Notes under the pieces: generated by a model
Seen by the model: only the letters and a program-made list of their open reading frames with translations
What the model was told of the DNA's origin: nothing
Databases searched by the model: none
NCBI GenBank assembly: GCA_965207985.1
Contig: CBDBND010000017.1
Coordinates: 1-64,000, forward strand
Direction: 5' to 3'
DNA: 64,000 bases
Source of the DNA: CBDBND01 sp965207985
Lineage (GTDB): Bacteria; Pseudomonadota; Alphaproteobacteria; Rhodospirillales; Rhodospirillaceae
Made by a program: the position numbers and the translations under genes
Shown: positions 53,196 to 62,481 of the stretch, piece after piece
How the letters are laid out: every line of letters starts with the position of its first letter
How positions within the stretch are numbered: the first letter of the stretch is position 1

Positions 53196-54542
53196 ATGAC
53201 CATGCGGGCCTTATCGTTGGTAATGAGTATTTGGGCGGGAACAGCGGGCGCCGTTGATCTCGCCATCACAAACATTACCGTCATTGACAGTACGGGGGGA
53301 CCCAACACCCCCAATCAAACGGTGTTCATCGACAACGGGCGTATAACCGGCATCGATAACGTGGTGGCGCTCATTCCGCCGCCACGTGCTAGGCAGATTG
53401 ACGGCACCGGCAAGTTTCTCATGCCCGGTTGGATTGACGCTCACATCCATCTCATCGGTGCCGGCCAATGGCGCGGTCTCGACAACCCACTCGGCGTGGA
53501 CATCGACTTCGACGCGGCATTGTCGGCGCTGCATGGGTTTCTCTATGTGGGCGTGACCTCTGTTTATGACGCCGGCAACAATCCGGATTTGATTCTGGAA
53601 ATGCGCCGACGCGAGCGGGAAGGGGAAATCTTAAGCCCCCGCATTTTTGCCTCCGGCCACGCGTTGAGCTGGCCGGGCAGCTGGATGGCGGGTTCGTTCC
53701 ATGGCATTGGCGTCCCCGATTGGCCGGAAACACAAAAGGTCTTGGACCGGCAGATCGCACTTAAGCCCGACATTCAAAAACTTGTGGTCGAACCTTTTGG
53801 CGGTGGACCAAGCCCCATCGCTCCGACCATTCCCGATGATGTCGTCGCGAACATGATCGACCATCTGCACGCCAACGGGGTGCGGACAGTTATCCACGCC
53901 ACCAAGGAAGCCGGCGCGCGCAATGCGGTCGAAGCCGGCATTGATGCAATGGCTCATCCCGTGACGGCAGGCCGCGTCAATCCGTCGTTCACGCAGTTGC
54001 TCGCCGACAAAAAGGTTCCCGTTGCGACCACACTGGCGGTGTTCGACGAAATCATCCGTTTTGGCGAAGACCCAACCGTTATCGACACGCCGCTGAACCG
54101 CTTCGTCATGGGTACGGACGAAGTGGCCGCCCGCCAGGCCAAGGGACCGCCGCTGTATGCCAGTATGGGCTGGACCACCTGGTTCAAGGCGCTGATGCCG
54201 TACATCAAGGAAAACGTACGCAATTTGTACGACGCAGGCGGCGTCGTGGTGGTGGCCACCGACCGCTCCAACGGCCCTCTCTATTTCCGTGAACTAGAAC
54301 TATTGTCGGAGATCGGCATCCCAGCCAAAGACATTGTGCGTCTGGGGACGCTGAACGGTGCACTGTTTCTCGGCCGGGAAGTCGACTTGGGTACTATCGC
54401 TGTGAGCAAGCGGGCGGACTTGATTGTGCTGGAAGATGATCCCAGCGCCGATATCCGCAATGCCCAATCCGTCGTTTCGGTCATCAAAGGCGGCGAGGTC
54501 GTCGACCGCGGCGCATTGAACTTGCCCGGCAACCGGCGTTAG
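53196..54542 (+). CDS. Exported amidohydrolase (imidazolonepropionase/prolidase-like)
   Basis: A 448-residue metal-dependent hydrolase with an N-terminal signal-like stretch (RALSLVMSIWAGTAGA). LAITNITVIDSTGG, IDGTGKFLMPGWIDAHIHLI (HxH metal motif), VIHATKEAGARNAVEAGID, AMAHPV and VVATDRSNGP supply the other ligands; the end VDLGTIAVSKRADLIVLEDD, DPSADI is the composite beta-domain. It is the third periplasmic hydrolase of the region and ends the catabolic run. The start ATG is 7 bases after the methyltransferase stop. Confidence 0.82.
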   Translation: MTMRALSLVMSIWAGTAGAVDLAITNITVIDSTGGPNTPNQTVFIDNGRITGIDNVVALIPPPRARQIDGTGKFLMPGWIDAHIHLIGAGQWRGLDNPLGVDIDFDAALSALHGFLYVGVTSVYDAGNNPDLILEMRRREREGEILSPRIFASGHALSWPGSWMAGSFHGIGVPDWPETQKVLDRQIALKPDIQKLVVEPFGGGPSPIAPTIPDDVVANMIDHLHANGVRTVIHATKEAGARNAVEAGIDAMAHPVTAGRVNPSFTQLLADKKVPVATTLAVFDEIIRFGEDPTVIDTPLNRFVMGTDEVAARQAKGPPLYASMGWTTWFKALMPYIKENVRNLYDAGGVVVVATDRSNGPLYFRELELLSEIGIPAKDIVRLGTLNGALFLGREVDLGTIAVSKRADLIVLEDDPSADIRNAQSVVSVIKGGEVVDRGALNLPGNRR

Positions 54543-54622
54543 AGTTGCCGGTCGGATGAAAAAGGCGTCATCGAGAAGCTTTAAGCTGGGGTCAATCCCG
54601 TCCCTGCACTAAGCTGCGCCCC

Positions 54623-55423
54623 ATGTTTTTCCTGCCCTTTCGCGACGACAACCCCCACACCACCACGCCCATCGTCACTTGGATCCTTATGGCTATCTGC
54701 GTTGCAACGTTCTTGTGGCAGCAGGGGTTGGATCAGCAGTCTGCCCGTTTGGCCATCTTGGCTTACGGCATCATTCCGGCGGATCTGTTCGGCACGGCTG
54801 AGATCAGTCCAATCATCTCTCCCCTGCCCGCGTGGATGACTATCTTCACGTCTATGTTTTTGCACGGGGGATGGCTGCATCTCGGCAGCAACATGCTCTA
54901 CCTCTGGATCTTCGGCGATAATGTGGAAGCCTCCATGGGCCGTGCCCGCTTTCTTTTGTTTTATCTCAGTTGTGGCGTCGTCGCGGCGCTGGCCCAAAGC
55001 CTCGCTGCTCCGTCCTCCACCATCCCCATGGTCGGCGCGTCGGGCGCCATTGCCGGTGTGCTCGGCGCCTATCTCATTCTCCATCCGTTTTCCAACATCA
55101 AAGTCTTCGCCTGGATCATTCTGTTCATCACGGTGATTAACGTGCCAGCTTGGATCGTGTTGGGTCTTTGGTTTCTTGGTCAGTTGATGAGCCAAGCCGG
55201 AAGCGTGGCAGGACAAGGCGGGGTGGCTTTTCTCGCCCACATCGGCGGCTTCATCGCCGGCGTTATTCTTGTGTTCAAACTTCGCAAACCCGGTGTGCCC
55301 GTGTTCGGCCGGCGCATCTCCCGCGCGTTTGCTATGGAACAAAGCCGCCCCTTGACCCGGCGTCGCGGCGGTAGCGTGCCGCCTTCTGGATCAAGAAATG
55401 GCTCAAGAGGGCCGTGGGGATGA
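54623..55423 (+). CDS. Rhomboid family intramembrane serine protease
   Basis: A 266-residue membrane protease. HGGWLHLGSNMLYLWIFGDN is the loop/TM2 motif with conserved His and Asn, VGASGAIAGVLGAYL holds the catalytic Ser (GASG), and VAFLAHIGGFIAGVI the catalytic His. Six hydrophobic helices are apparent. It cleaves single-pass membrane proteins within the bilayer; targets are unknown. It converges with xerC. Confidence 0.92.
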   Translation: MFFLPFRDDNPHTTTPIVTWILMAICVATFLWQQGLDQQSARLAILAYGIIPADLFGTAEISPIISPLPAWMTIFTSMFLHGGWLHLGSNMLYLWIFGDNVEASMGRARFLLFYLSCGVVAALAQSLAAPSSTIPMVGASGAIAGVLGAYLILHPFSNIKVFAWIILFITVINVPAWIVLGLWFLGQLMSQAGSVAGQGGVAFLAHIGGFIAGVILVFKLRKPGVPVFGRRISRAFAMEQSRPLTRRRGGSVPPSGSRNGSRGPWG

Positions 55424-55448
55424 CTTTCTAACTCTTTCTTGTACGAAT

Positions 55449-56417
55449 CTATTTGCCGCGCTTCGCACGAGGATGCGCGTCATTATACACCGCGCGCAGT
55501 TTGGCTTCATCGACAGCGGTGTAGCGCTGCGTCGTTGACAGCGAGGCATGGCCTAGCAGTTCCTGGATGGTGCGCAAATCACCGCCTTCCGCCAACAGGT
55601 GCGTCGCGAAGCTGTGGCGCAAGGCATGGGGCGTGGCGTTTTCGCCAAGGCCCAACATGGCGCGCACCTTGCGCACCTGCCGCTGCACCACACCGGCGTT
55701 CAATCGCGCACCCCGCTTGCCGACAAACAGCGGATCATTCTCTTCAAGGCCGTGGGGGCATTCCTTTAGGTATTGGGCAACGGCGTCACGGACGATGGGC
55801 AGCAGGGGAACGATGCGTTCCTTGTTGCCTTTGCCGACAACGCGAAGAGTCCCGGCGCTGTTTTTGGATGTGCCGACGTCGCCAACGTTCAAGGCCAGGG
55901 CTTCGCCGATGCGCAGGCCGCAGCCATACAACAGCAGCATGATGGCCATGTCCCGTTTGGCCAGCCAGGGCTCGTCCTGAAGTTCCCCGGCTGTTTTGAC
56001 GGCCGCCAAAACGTCGTCCGGGGTGAGCGCCTTGGGCACACTCTGCGGCGTCTTCGGTGTGCGTACCGCGTCGATAGCCGGGTTGTGAACTTTTCCCGAG
56101 CGATCGAGAAAGCGGAAGAAGTTGCGCACCGTACTCATGGACCGTGCCACGGAGGTCTTGGCCAGTCCTTCCCCTGCGCGCCGGGCGAGATAACTTCTGA
56201 AATCCGCCGCCGTCAGCGTTTGCAAATCCTGCAAACCTGGTTCGCCGCCCAAATGATCGGTAAGGAAGGCCAAGAAGGCGGACAAGTCCCTGCTGTAGGC
56301 GTCGGTGGTGTTTTCGGAAGCGCGGCGTTCGCTTTTGAGCCAGCGGGTCCAGTCGGCAACGGCGTCAAGAACGTCTTGCCCGGCGGAGAAATGAATCAGT
56401 TTTGCGCCGGCCACCAC
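55449..56417 (-). CDS. xerC: Tyrosine recombinase XerC
   Basis: A 322-residue site-specific recombinase resolving chromosome dimers at dif. The SAM-like N-terminal domain (WTRWLKSERRASENTTDAYS) is followed by catalytic Arg in GCGLRIGEALAL, the HxxR motif in ATPHALRHSFATHLL, GHASLSTTQRY with the nucleophile Tyr, and VDEAKLRAVYNDAHPRA at the end. The start (GTG 56417) overlaps the DUF484 gene by 22 bases, so a slightly later start is possible. It is the last gene of an fsa-DUF484-xerC operon; the DUF484-xerC pair is conserved in proteobacteria. Confidence 0.94.
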   Translation of the reverse strand: MVAGAKLIHFSAGQDVLDAVADWTRWLKSERRASENTTDAYSRDLSAFLAFLTDHLGGEPGLQDLQTLTAADFRSYLARRAGEGLAKTSVARSMSTVRNFFRFLDRSGKVHNPAIDAVRTPKTPQSVPKALTPDDVLAAVKTAGELQDEPWLAKRDMAIMLLLYGCGLRIGEALALNVGDVGTSKNSAGTLRVVGKGNKERIVPLLPIVRDAVAQYLKECPHGLEENDPLFVGKRGARLNAGVVQRQVRKVRAMLGLGENATPHALRHSFATHLLAEGGDLRTIQELLGHASLSTTQRYTAVDEAKLRAVYNDAHPRAKRGK

Positions 56418-57112
56418 CGTGCCACCGCATAGCGCACGACCTCGGCGAGAAAGCCGATCAGTTCCGTGCCCTGATCTTCGGAAAAATATCCTTCGTCGCG
56501 GCTGCCCACGGCAAACAATCCGAGGGGCATGGCGCCGCGCGGTTCAAGGCGCACCAGCGCGTCGGACACCACAAGACCTTCAGCCACGCCATACAGCGCC
56601 GTGCCGCCATCGGCCTTGGTGCGGAGACGGTTGGTTTCGCTCGTCCCGATGAGCATGTCCACCGTGCCCGGCGTCAGCACCTTGAGGGCTACTTCGGCCC
56701 CTGTTGGCAGGGAAGACCCTTGGGGGCCGATTTCCACTCCGATGGCCGCGGCGTCGACACCGAGAAGCAATGGAATCTCTTCGGCGAGCAGACGGGCGAG
56801 GTCGGCAAAGTCTTCCGCTTCCAAAATGGCCAGCGCACAGTCGTGGGTTTTTTCCAGGATCGACATGTTGGACCGGGTGGTGGTGACCAGATGTTCGCTG
56901 GAGGCTTTTAGTTCATCCACTTGCCTGCGCAGCCGCTGCACGACAAAGCGCTGCATGTCGACCACCGTTTCGGAATCAAAACGCCGGTCAGGGGCAATTT
57001 CCGACAAAAGTTTCGGATTGTTGAGCAGCAGTTTGGGATGGGCTTTGAGATAAGCCAGAACCTGCTCTTCCGTCACCTCGGTCACACCATCGTCGTTGGA
57101 CTGGTCCGTCAT
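56396..57112 (-). CDS. DUF484 family protein
   Basis: A 238-residue protein. TEEQVLAYLKAHPKLLLNNPKLLSEI and FVVQRLRRQVDELKASSEHL are the DUF484 N-terminal helices, and the remainder forms a GAF-like domain (DFADLARLLAEEIPLLLGVD to FLAEVVRYAVARWW). Its function is unknown; it is almost always encoded next to xerC. Confidence 0.9.
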   Translation of the reverse strand: MTDQSNDDGVTEVTEEQVLAYLKAHPKLLLNNPKLLSEIAPDRRFDSETVVDMQRFVVQRLRRQVDELKASSEHLVTTTRSNMSILEKTHDCALAILEAEDFADLARLLAEEIPLLLGVDAAAIGVEIGPQGSSLPTGAEVALKVLTPGTVDMLIGTSETNRLRTKADGGTALYGVAEGLVVSDALVRLEPRGAMPLGLFAVGSRDEGYFSEDQGTELIGFLAEVVRYAVARWWPAQN

Positions 57113-57133
57113 TAGAATATGTGTCCGGCTTTC

Positions 57134-57790
57134 CTAGTTGAGGATCGACTGGCCGGTTTTGGCCCAATCATCCAGGAACGCTTTCAAGCCTTTGTCGGTC
57201 AAAGGGTGCTGATAAAGCTGGCGCAATGTTTTGGGCGGCATGGTGGCCACATGCGCGCCCATGCGCGCCGCTTCGACCACGTGCATGGGATGGCGGATGG
57301 ACGCCACCAGCACCTCGGTTCGGTAATCGTAGTTGGCGTAAATCTCACAAATCTGGTCGATCAGTCCCATGCCGTCGGAGCCGATGTCGTCCAGCCGGCC
57401 GACGAAGGGCGAAATGAACGTCGCCCCCGCCTTGGCCGCCAGCAGAGCCTGGGCCGGCGAGAAACACAGGGTGACGTTGACCATGGCGCCGTCGTCGGTG
57501 AGCGCCTTGCAGGCTTTTAGGCCGTCCGGAATCAACGGCACTTTGATCGCCACGTTGGAGGCAATTTCGCGCAACACCGCTGCTTCCTTCATCATGGTCT
57601 CAAAGTCCGTGGCCGTGACCTCGGCGCTGACCGGTCCGTCCACCACGGCACAAATCTCACCGATCAGCTCCAGAAAGGACTTCACCGTCTTAGCCGCCAG
57701 GGAGGGGTTGGTGGTCACGCCGTCGACCATGCCCGTGGCCGCGAGGTCTTCAATTTCTTCTATATCCGCCGTGTCGATGAAAAACTTCAT
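57134..57790 (-). CDS. fsa: Fructose-6-phosphate aldolase / transaldolase-like enzyme
   Basis: A 218-residue single-domain (type 3B) transaldolase. MKFFIDTADIEEIEDLAATG, VDGVTTNPSLAAK, VAIKVPLIPDG (Schiff-base Lys), VTLCFSPAQALLAAKAGATF and ISPFVGRLDD are all typical. Short proteins like this act either as fructose-6-phosphate aldolase or as transaldolase (TalC); the sequence alone does not decide. I use the ATG at 57790, since the frame to 57808 adds MGSGTT only. It heads the operon with DUF484 and xerC and is divergent from priA. Confidence 0.9.
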   Translation of the reverse strand: MKFFIDTADIEEIEDLAATGMVDGVTTNPSLAAKTVKSFLELIGEICAVVDGPVSAEVTATDFETMMKEAAVLREIASNVAIKVPLIPDGLKACKALTDDGAMVNVTLCFSPAQALLAAKAGATFISPFVGRLDDIGSDGMGLIDQICEIYANYDYRTEVLVASIRHPMHVVEAARMGAHVATMPPKTLRQLYQHPLTDKGLKAFLDDWAKTGQSILN

Positions 57791-57887
57791 AGTGGTTCCT
57801 GAGCCCATGATTTGGGTTTAACGGCCTTAGGCACGTTGCCTAAATCACGCACCGGTCCGCCTGCGCCTATGATATGACCAGGACACC

Positions 57888-60131
57888 ATGTCCCAATCAA
57901 GTGTTCCGCTGGCCGCATCCGCACAGACTGCCAATCAGTCGGTTCACTTTGTGCCGGGAGACCGGGTGGCGGTGCTTCTGCCTCTTCCGGTGGACGGCGT
58001 TTACGATTACCGCGTTCCCGAAGGTCTCACAGTGGCGGCGGGAGACAGGGTCGAGGTTCCCCTTGGGCGACGCTTCGAGACCGGTGTGATATGGGGCGCC
58101 GGTGACGGAGAGGTGGAAGAGGCAAAACTCAAGGACGTTATCCACAGGCTCGATGGTCCCGCCCTGACGTCCGTATCGCGCGCTTTTATCGATTGGGTGT
58201 CCGACTACACCATGCAGCCCAAGGGCGCCATTCTGCGCATGACGTTGCGAGCATCGCGGGGGCTTAAACCGCGCCCGCCTGTGGTGACGCTGCGGAAAGC
58301 CAACGCCCTTCCGGAAAAGCTTCGCCTGACCGATGCCCGGCAAAAGGTTTTGGCGGTGCTCGAAACGCCAACCAGCAAACCCATCAGTGCCATCGCCAAA
58401 AAGGCGGGAGTGAGCGCATCGGTGATCAAAGGGCTGATCGAAGCGGGGGCCATCGAAAAAACCACTCGGCCACCGCCGTCGCTTTTTTCTGCACCCGACC
58501 CCGACAGGCGCGGTGTCGCCCTCGAACGCAACCAGGCTGAAGCGGCCATGACGTTGGACCGTGCGGTTGGTCAGGGCTTTAGCGTACATGTGCTGGAAGG
58601 GGTCACCGGTTCAGGCAAGACGGAAGTGTATTTCGAAGCCGTGGCGGCGGCCCTGCGCCGAGGCAAACAGGTTCTGGTCTTGGTGCCCGAGATTGCCCTT
58701 ACGGCCCAATGGCTGAGCCGGTTCGAACATCGCTTCGGCGTTGCCCCGGCTGTATGGCATTCCGATATTCCTGGCCGGGTGCGGCGCGAAACCTGGCGGG
58801 CGGTGGCAGACAACGAAGCCTCTGTCATTGTCGGCGCACGTTCGGCTCTGTTCCTCCCCTTCGCCGACTTGGGGTTGATCGTTGTCGACGAAGAACATGA
58901 CGCCGCCTTCAAACAAGAGGACGGCGTCATCTATCACGCCCGGGACATGGCGGTGGTGCGGGCGCGGGAAGGGAACATCCCCATTGTTCTGGCCTCTGCG
59001 ACACCGTCATTGGAAACGCTGATGAATGTCCGGGGTGGCCGGTACACCACCCTGCATCTGCCGGACCGTGTTCAGGGCGCAGTGCTGCCGGACATTCACA
59101 CCGTCAATTTGATCAAAACACCGCCGGAAAAAGGACCCTGGGGCCGGTCCTGGCTGGCACCGCCCCTGGTCAAAGCCATTGAGGAAACCCTTGCCGCAAA
59201 AGAACAGGTTCTTTTGTTTCTCAATCGCCGCGGTTACGCGCCCCTGACTCTTTGTTCCGCCTGCGGGCACCGGATGCATTGTCCCGACTGCACCGCCTGG
59301 CTGGTGGAACACCGTTTGAGCAAACGGCTGCAATGCCATCACTGCGGCTTTGTCGCGCCCCGTCCCGAAACCTGCCCCGCCTGCGGTAAGGCAGACAGCT
59401 TCGTGCCCTGCGGTCCCGGGATCGAACGGGTGGCGGAGGAAGCGGCAGCGCGCTGGCCCCAGGCTCGTGTCGTGGCCGTCGCCAGCGATACTTTGGAACG
59501 GCCCTCAGCGGTGGCTGCCCTCGTCGATGCCATAGAACAGCGGCAGATTGACATTGTTGTCGGCACGCAGGTGCTGGCCAAAGGGCATCACTTCCCTGGG
59601 CTCACTCTGGTCGGTGCAGTCGATGCGGACTTGGGTTTATCGAGTTGGGATCTCCGCGCCGGGGAGCGCACCCATCAGATGTTGAGCCAAGTGGCGGGAC
59701 GGGCTGGACGGGCAGACCGTCCTGGACGGGTTTATCTGCAGACCCATGATCCGACCCACCCCGTGCTGGCGGCACTGGCCAGTGGCGACACGGCCGCCTT
59801 CCTCGACCATGAAGCCGACGACCGACGTATTTTGGGCATGCCGCCCTTCGGCCGTCTGATCGCGCTCATTCTTTCCGGTACCAACGAAGAAGCGGTGCTT
59901 AAAGCGGGGCGTGATTTGGCGAAGGCCGCCCCGTCCGTTCCCGGCGTCGAGGTTTTAGGGCCTGCGCCTGCCTTCATGGCATTGTTGCGTGGCCGCCACC
60001 GTCATCGTTTTCTGATCAAGGGACCACGCCGGCAACGCCTTCAACCCGTTGTTCGCGACTGGCTTAACGGGGTTAAGGTGTCTTCCGCGGTGCGTGTCCA
60101 GATCGATGTCGATCCCTACAGTTTTTATTGA
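57888..60131 (+). CDS. priA: Primosomal replication restart helicase PriA
   Basis: A 747-residue 3'-5' helicase that reloads the replisome at stalled forks. The N-terminal 3'BD domain (VAVLLPLPVDGVYDYRVPEG) is followed by Walker A VTGSGKTEVYF, Walker B VDEEHD, SATPSLETL, the zinc-binding insertion with CSACGHRMHCPDCTAWL, CHHCGFVAPRPETCPACG, and QVAGRAGRADRPG of motif VI. Full length. It is divergent from fsa and followed by the ATP synthase operon. Confidence 0.96.
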   Translation: MSQSSVPLAASAQTANQSVHFVPGDRVAVLLPLPVDGVYDYRVPEGLTVAAGDRVEVPLGRRFETGVIWGAGDGEVEEAKLKDVIHRLDGPALTSVSRAFIDWVSDYTMQPKGAILRMTLRASRGLKPRPPVVTLRKANALPEKLRLTDARQKVLAVLETPTSKPISAIAKKAGVSASVIKGLIEAGAIEKTTRPPPSLFSAPDPDRRGVALERNQAEAAMTLDRAVGQGFSVHVLEGVTGSGKTEVYFEAVAAALRRGKQVLVLVPEIALTAQWLSRFEHRFGVAPAVWHSDIPGRVRRETWRAVADNEASVIVGARSALFLPFADLGLIVVDEEHDAAFKQEDGVIYHARDMAVVRAREGNIPIVLASATPSLETLMNVRGGRYTTLHLPDRVQGAVLPDIHTVNLIKTPPEKGPWGRSWLAPPLVKAIEETLAAKEQVLLFLNRRGYAPLTLCSACGHRMHCPDCTAWLVEHRLSKRLQCHHCGFVAPRPETCPACGKADSFVPCGPGIERVAEEAAARWPQARVVAVASDTLERPSAVAALVDAIEQRQIDIVVGTQVLAKGHHFPGLTLVGAVDADLGLSSWDLRAGERTHQMLSQVAGRAGRADRPGRVYLQTHDPTHPVLAALASGDTAAFLDHEADDRRILGMPPFGRLIALILSGTNEEAVLKAGRDLAKAAPSVPGVEVLGPAPAFMALLRGRHRHRFLIKGPRRQRLQPVVRDWLNGVKVSSAVRVQIDVDPYSFY

Positions 60132-60222
60132 AGTCCTGTCGAAGATGGACGGGTTTGAGCCCCGCTGGGACTCTGTTGCAACGCACACGACGTTATGATA
60201 CCACCCCAAACGCGGTGGCCGC

Positions 60223-60240
60223 GGGGCCTGTTCTGGCCCC
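60223..60240 (+). terminator. GC-rich stem-loop between priA and atpH, possible terminator
   Basis: GGGGCC-TGTTCT-GGCCCC forms a perfect 6-bp stem 92 bases after the priA stop. No T-run follows (AAGATCGC), so it may be a Rho-assisted terminator or a leader hairpin for the atp operon. Confidence 0.3.
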
Positions 60241-60350
60241 AAGATCGCTAATAAATTCAGACGGTTAGTTCTTATCTTTTGGGTTGAAGACGAACCTCGG
60301 AAACGCTCTGTACCGGCCGGAGCGAACCGTCGTCTTGAAGGGGCGTTAAG

Positions 60351-60911
60351 ATGGCAGCGGACGGACCAGGTGTAGGCGGCTTGGCCGCGCGTTATGCCTC
60401 AGCCCTTTACGACCTTGCCGATGAGTCCAATGCCATAGACGCCGTTGCCGCTGACTTGACCGGTTTGCAGTCTCTCTTCGAAGACAGTGAAGATTTCGCC
60501 CGGTTCATTAAGAGCCCTGTGTTCAGCCGCGAAGATCAGACCAACGGCATTGCCGCTATCGCTGCGAAAGCTGGACTGACCGAGATTTCACAAAAGTTCC
60601 TTGGCTTGGTGGCCAGCAATCGGCGACTGTTTGCTTTGCCGGATATGATCCGCGCCTACAACGCCATCCTCGCTGCCCGCCGCGGTCAATTGACAGCCGA
60701 TGTCACCGCTGCGGCCAAACTCACCGATGCCCAAAGTAAATCTCTTGCCGCTTCGCTCAAAGCCGCCATGGGCGCGTCCGTCGCGGTGACCACCAAAGTC
60801 GATCCATCCATTCTTGGCGGGCTGATCGTGCGCGTTGGGTCGCGCATGGTCGACAGTTCGCTCAAGTCAAAGCTGCAACGCCTTAAGTTATCCATGAAAG
60901 GGGTCGGATAA
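60351..60911 (+). CDS. atpH: ATP synthase F1 delta subunit
   Basis: A 186-residue stalk protein joining F1 to the peripheral stator. GLAARYASALYDLADESNAI, FLGLVASNRRLFALPDMI and the C-terminal DPSILGGLIVRVGSRMVDSS are diagnostic. It is the first gene of the operon, as is usual in alphaproteobacteria, where F0 genes lie elsewhere. AGGGGCG precedes the ATG; atpA starts right after its stop. Confidence 0.95.
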   Translation: MAADGPGVGGLAARYASALYDLADESNAIDAVAADLTGLQSLFEDSEDFARFIKSPVFSREDQTNGIAAIAAKAGLTEISQKFLGLVASNRRLFALPDMIRAYNAILAARRGQLTADVTAAAKLTDAQSKSLAASLKAAMGASVAVTTKVDPSILGGLIVRVGSRMVDSSLKSKLQRLKLSMKGVG

Positions 60912-62444
60912 ATGGAAATCCGCGCCGCAGAAATCTCTGCCATTCTTAAAGAGCAGATCGCCAATTTCGGGACCGAAGCGGAATCCGCTGAAGTCGGACA
61001 AGTGCTTTCCGTCGGTGACGGGATCGCCCGTGTCTATGGCTTAGACAACGTTCAGGCCGGTGAAATGGTCGAGTTCCCGGGCGGCATCAAGGGCATGACC
61101 CTGAACCTGGAAACCGACAATGTGGGTATCGTCATTTTCGGCGACGACAGCGGCATCAAAGAAGGCGATGTGGTCAAACGCACAGGCGACATCGTTGATG
61201 TGCCGGTGGGCATGGGTCTGCTCGGCCGGGTCACCGATGCTTTGGGCAATCCCATTGACGGCAAAGGCGATATTGAAAGTTCCGAGCGCCGCCTCGCTGA
61301 ATTGAAAGCGCCCGGGATTATTCCCCGCCGCTCCGTGCATGAACCGGTGCAGACCGGCATCAAGGCCATCGACTCTCTTATTCCCATCGGCCGCGGCCAG
61401 CGGGAACTGATCATCGGCGACCGGCAGACCGGGAAGACCGCCGTCATTCTCGACACCATCATCAATCAGAAGTCGGTAAACGATAACGCCACCGAAGAAT
61501 CTCAAAAGCTCTACTGCGTCTATGTGGCTGTGGGGCAGAAGCGCTCGACCGTGGCGCAAGTGGTGAAAACGCTGACCGACTACGGCGCCATGGACTACAC
61601 CTGCGTCGTCGCCGCCACGGCTTCCGATCCCGCACCCATGCAGTTTCTCGCGCCCTATGCCGGCTGCACCATCGGAGAATGGTTCCGCGATAATGGCAAG
61701 CACGCGGTCATTTTCTATGACGACCTGACCAAACAGGCGGTGTCCTATCGTCAGATGTCTCTGTTGCTGCGCCGTCCGCCCGGCCGTGAGGCGTTTCCGG
61801 GCGACGTTTTCTATCTGCACTCCCGCCTTTTGGAACGCGCTGCCAAGATGAACGAAGACAACGGCGCTGGCTCATTGACGGCCTTGCCGGTGGTGGAAAC
61901 CCAGGCCAATGACGTCTCCGCATATATTCCCACCAATGTGATTTCTATTACCGACGGCCAGATTTTCCTTGAAACGGATCTGTTCTATCAGGGCATCCGT
62001 CCGGCGGTGAACGTCGGTCTGTCCGTTTCCCGCGTGGGATCGGCCGCGCAGGTGAAAGCCATGAAGTCGGTCTCCGGCGGCATCAAACTGGACCTGGCCC
62101 AATACCGGGAAATGGCCGCTTTTGCCCAATTCGCGTCCGATCTCGACCCGGCGACGCAAAAGCTGCTGGCCCGTGGTGAACGTCTCACCGAACTGCTCAA
62201 GCAGGATCAGTATTCACCCATGCCGGTGGAAGAACAGGTGGTCTCCATTTATGCCGGCACCAACGGTTATCTCGATGGCATCGCCGTTGCCGATGTGGGC
62301 CGGTTCGAACACACCCTGATCCATGCGCTGAAAGACAAGGGCGCTGACATTCTCGCCAGCATTCGGGACAGCAAGGTGCTGGACGACGCCACCGAGGGCA
62401 AGCTCAAGTCTTTCCTCGATGACTTTGCCTCGGCTTTTAGCTGA
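60912..62444 (+). CDS. atpA: ATP synthase F1 alpha subunit
   Basis: A 510-residue non-catalytic nucleotide-binding subunit. It has the Walker A GDRQTGKTAVILD, GMTLNLETDNVGIV barrel domain, YDDLTKQAVSYRQMSLLLRR, PPGREAFPGDVFYLHSRLLE and the Arg-finger region SVSRVGSAAQVKAMK. Full length, start adjoining the atpH stop. Confidence 0.97.
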   Translation: MEIRAAEISAILKEQIANFGTEAESAEVGQVLSVGDGIARVYGLDNVQAGEMVEFPGGIKGMTLNLETDNVGIVIFGDDSGIKEGDVVKRTGDIVDVPVGMGLLGRVTDALGNPIDGKGDIESSERRLAELKAPGIIPRRSVHEPVQTGIKAIDSLIPIGRGQRELIIGDRQTGKTAVILDTIINQKSVNDNATEESQKLYCVYVAVGQKRSTVAQVVKTLTDYGAMDYTCVVAATASDPAPMQFLAPYAGCTIGEWFRDNGKHAVIFYDDLTKQAVSYRQMSLLLRRPPGREAFPGDVFYLHSRLLERAAKMNEDNGAGSLTALPVVETQANDVSAYIPTNVISITDGQIFLETDLFYQGIRPAVNVGLSVSRVGSAAQVKAMKSVSGGIKLDLAQYREMAAFAQFASDLDPATQKLLARGERLTELLKQDQYSPMPVEEQVVSIYAGTNGYLDGIAVADVGRFEHTLIHALKDKGADILASIRDSKVLDDATEGKLKSFLDDFASAFS

Positions 62445-62481
62445 GCCGCCTTAGGACACCCCAAGGGAAAGGCCGTAACAG

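Noticed and set aside
54581..55342. Minus-strand 253-residue ORF opposite the rhomboid gene
   Set aside because: His/Gly/Asp-rich shadow of hydrophobic codons; the rhomboid motifs on the plus strand are clear.
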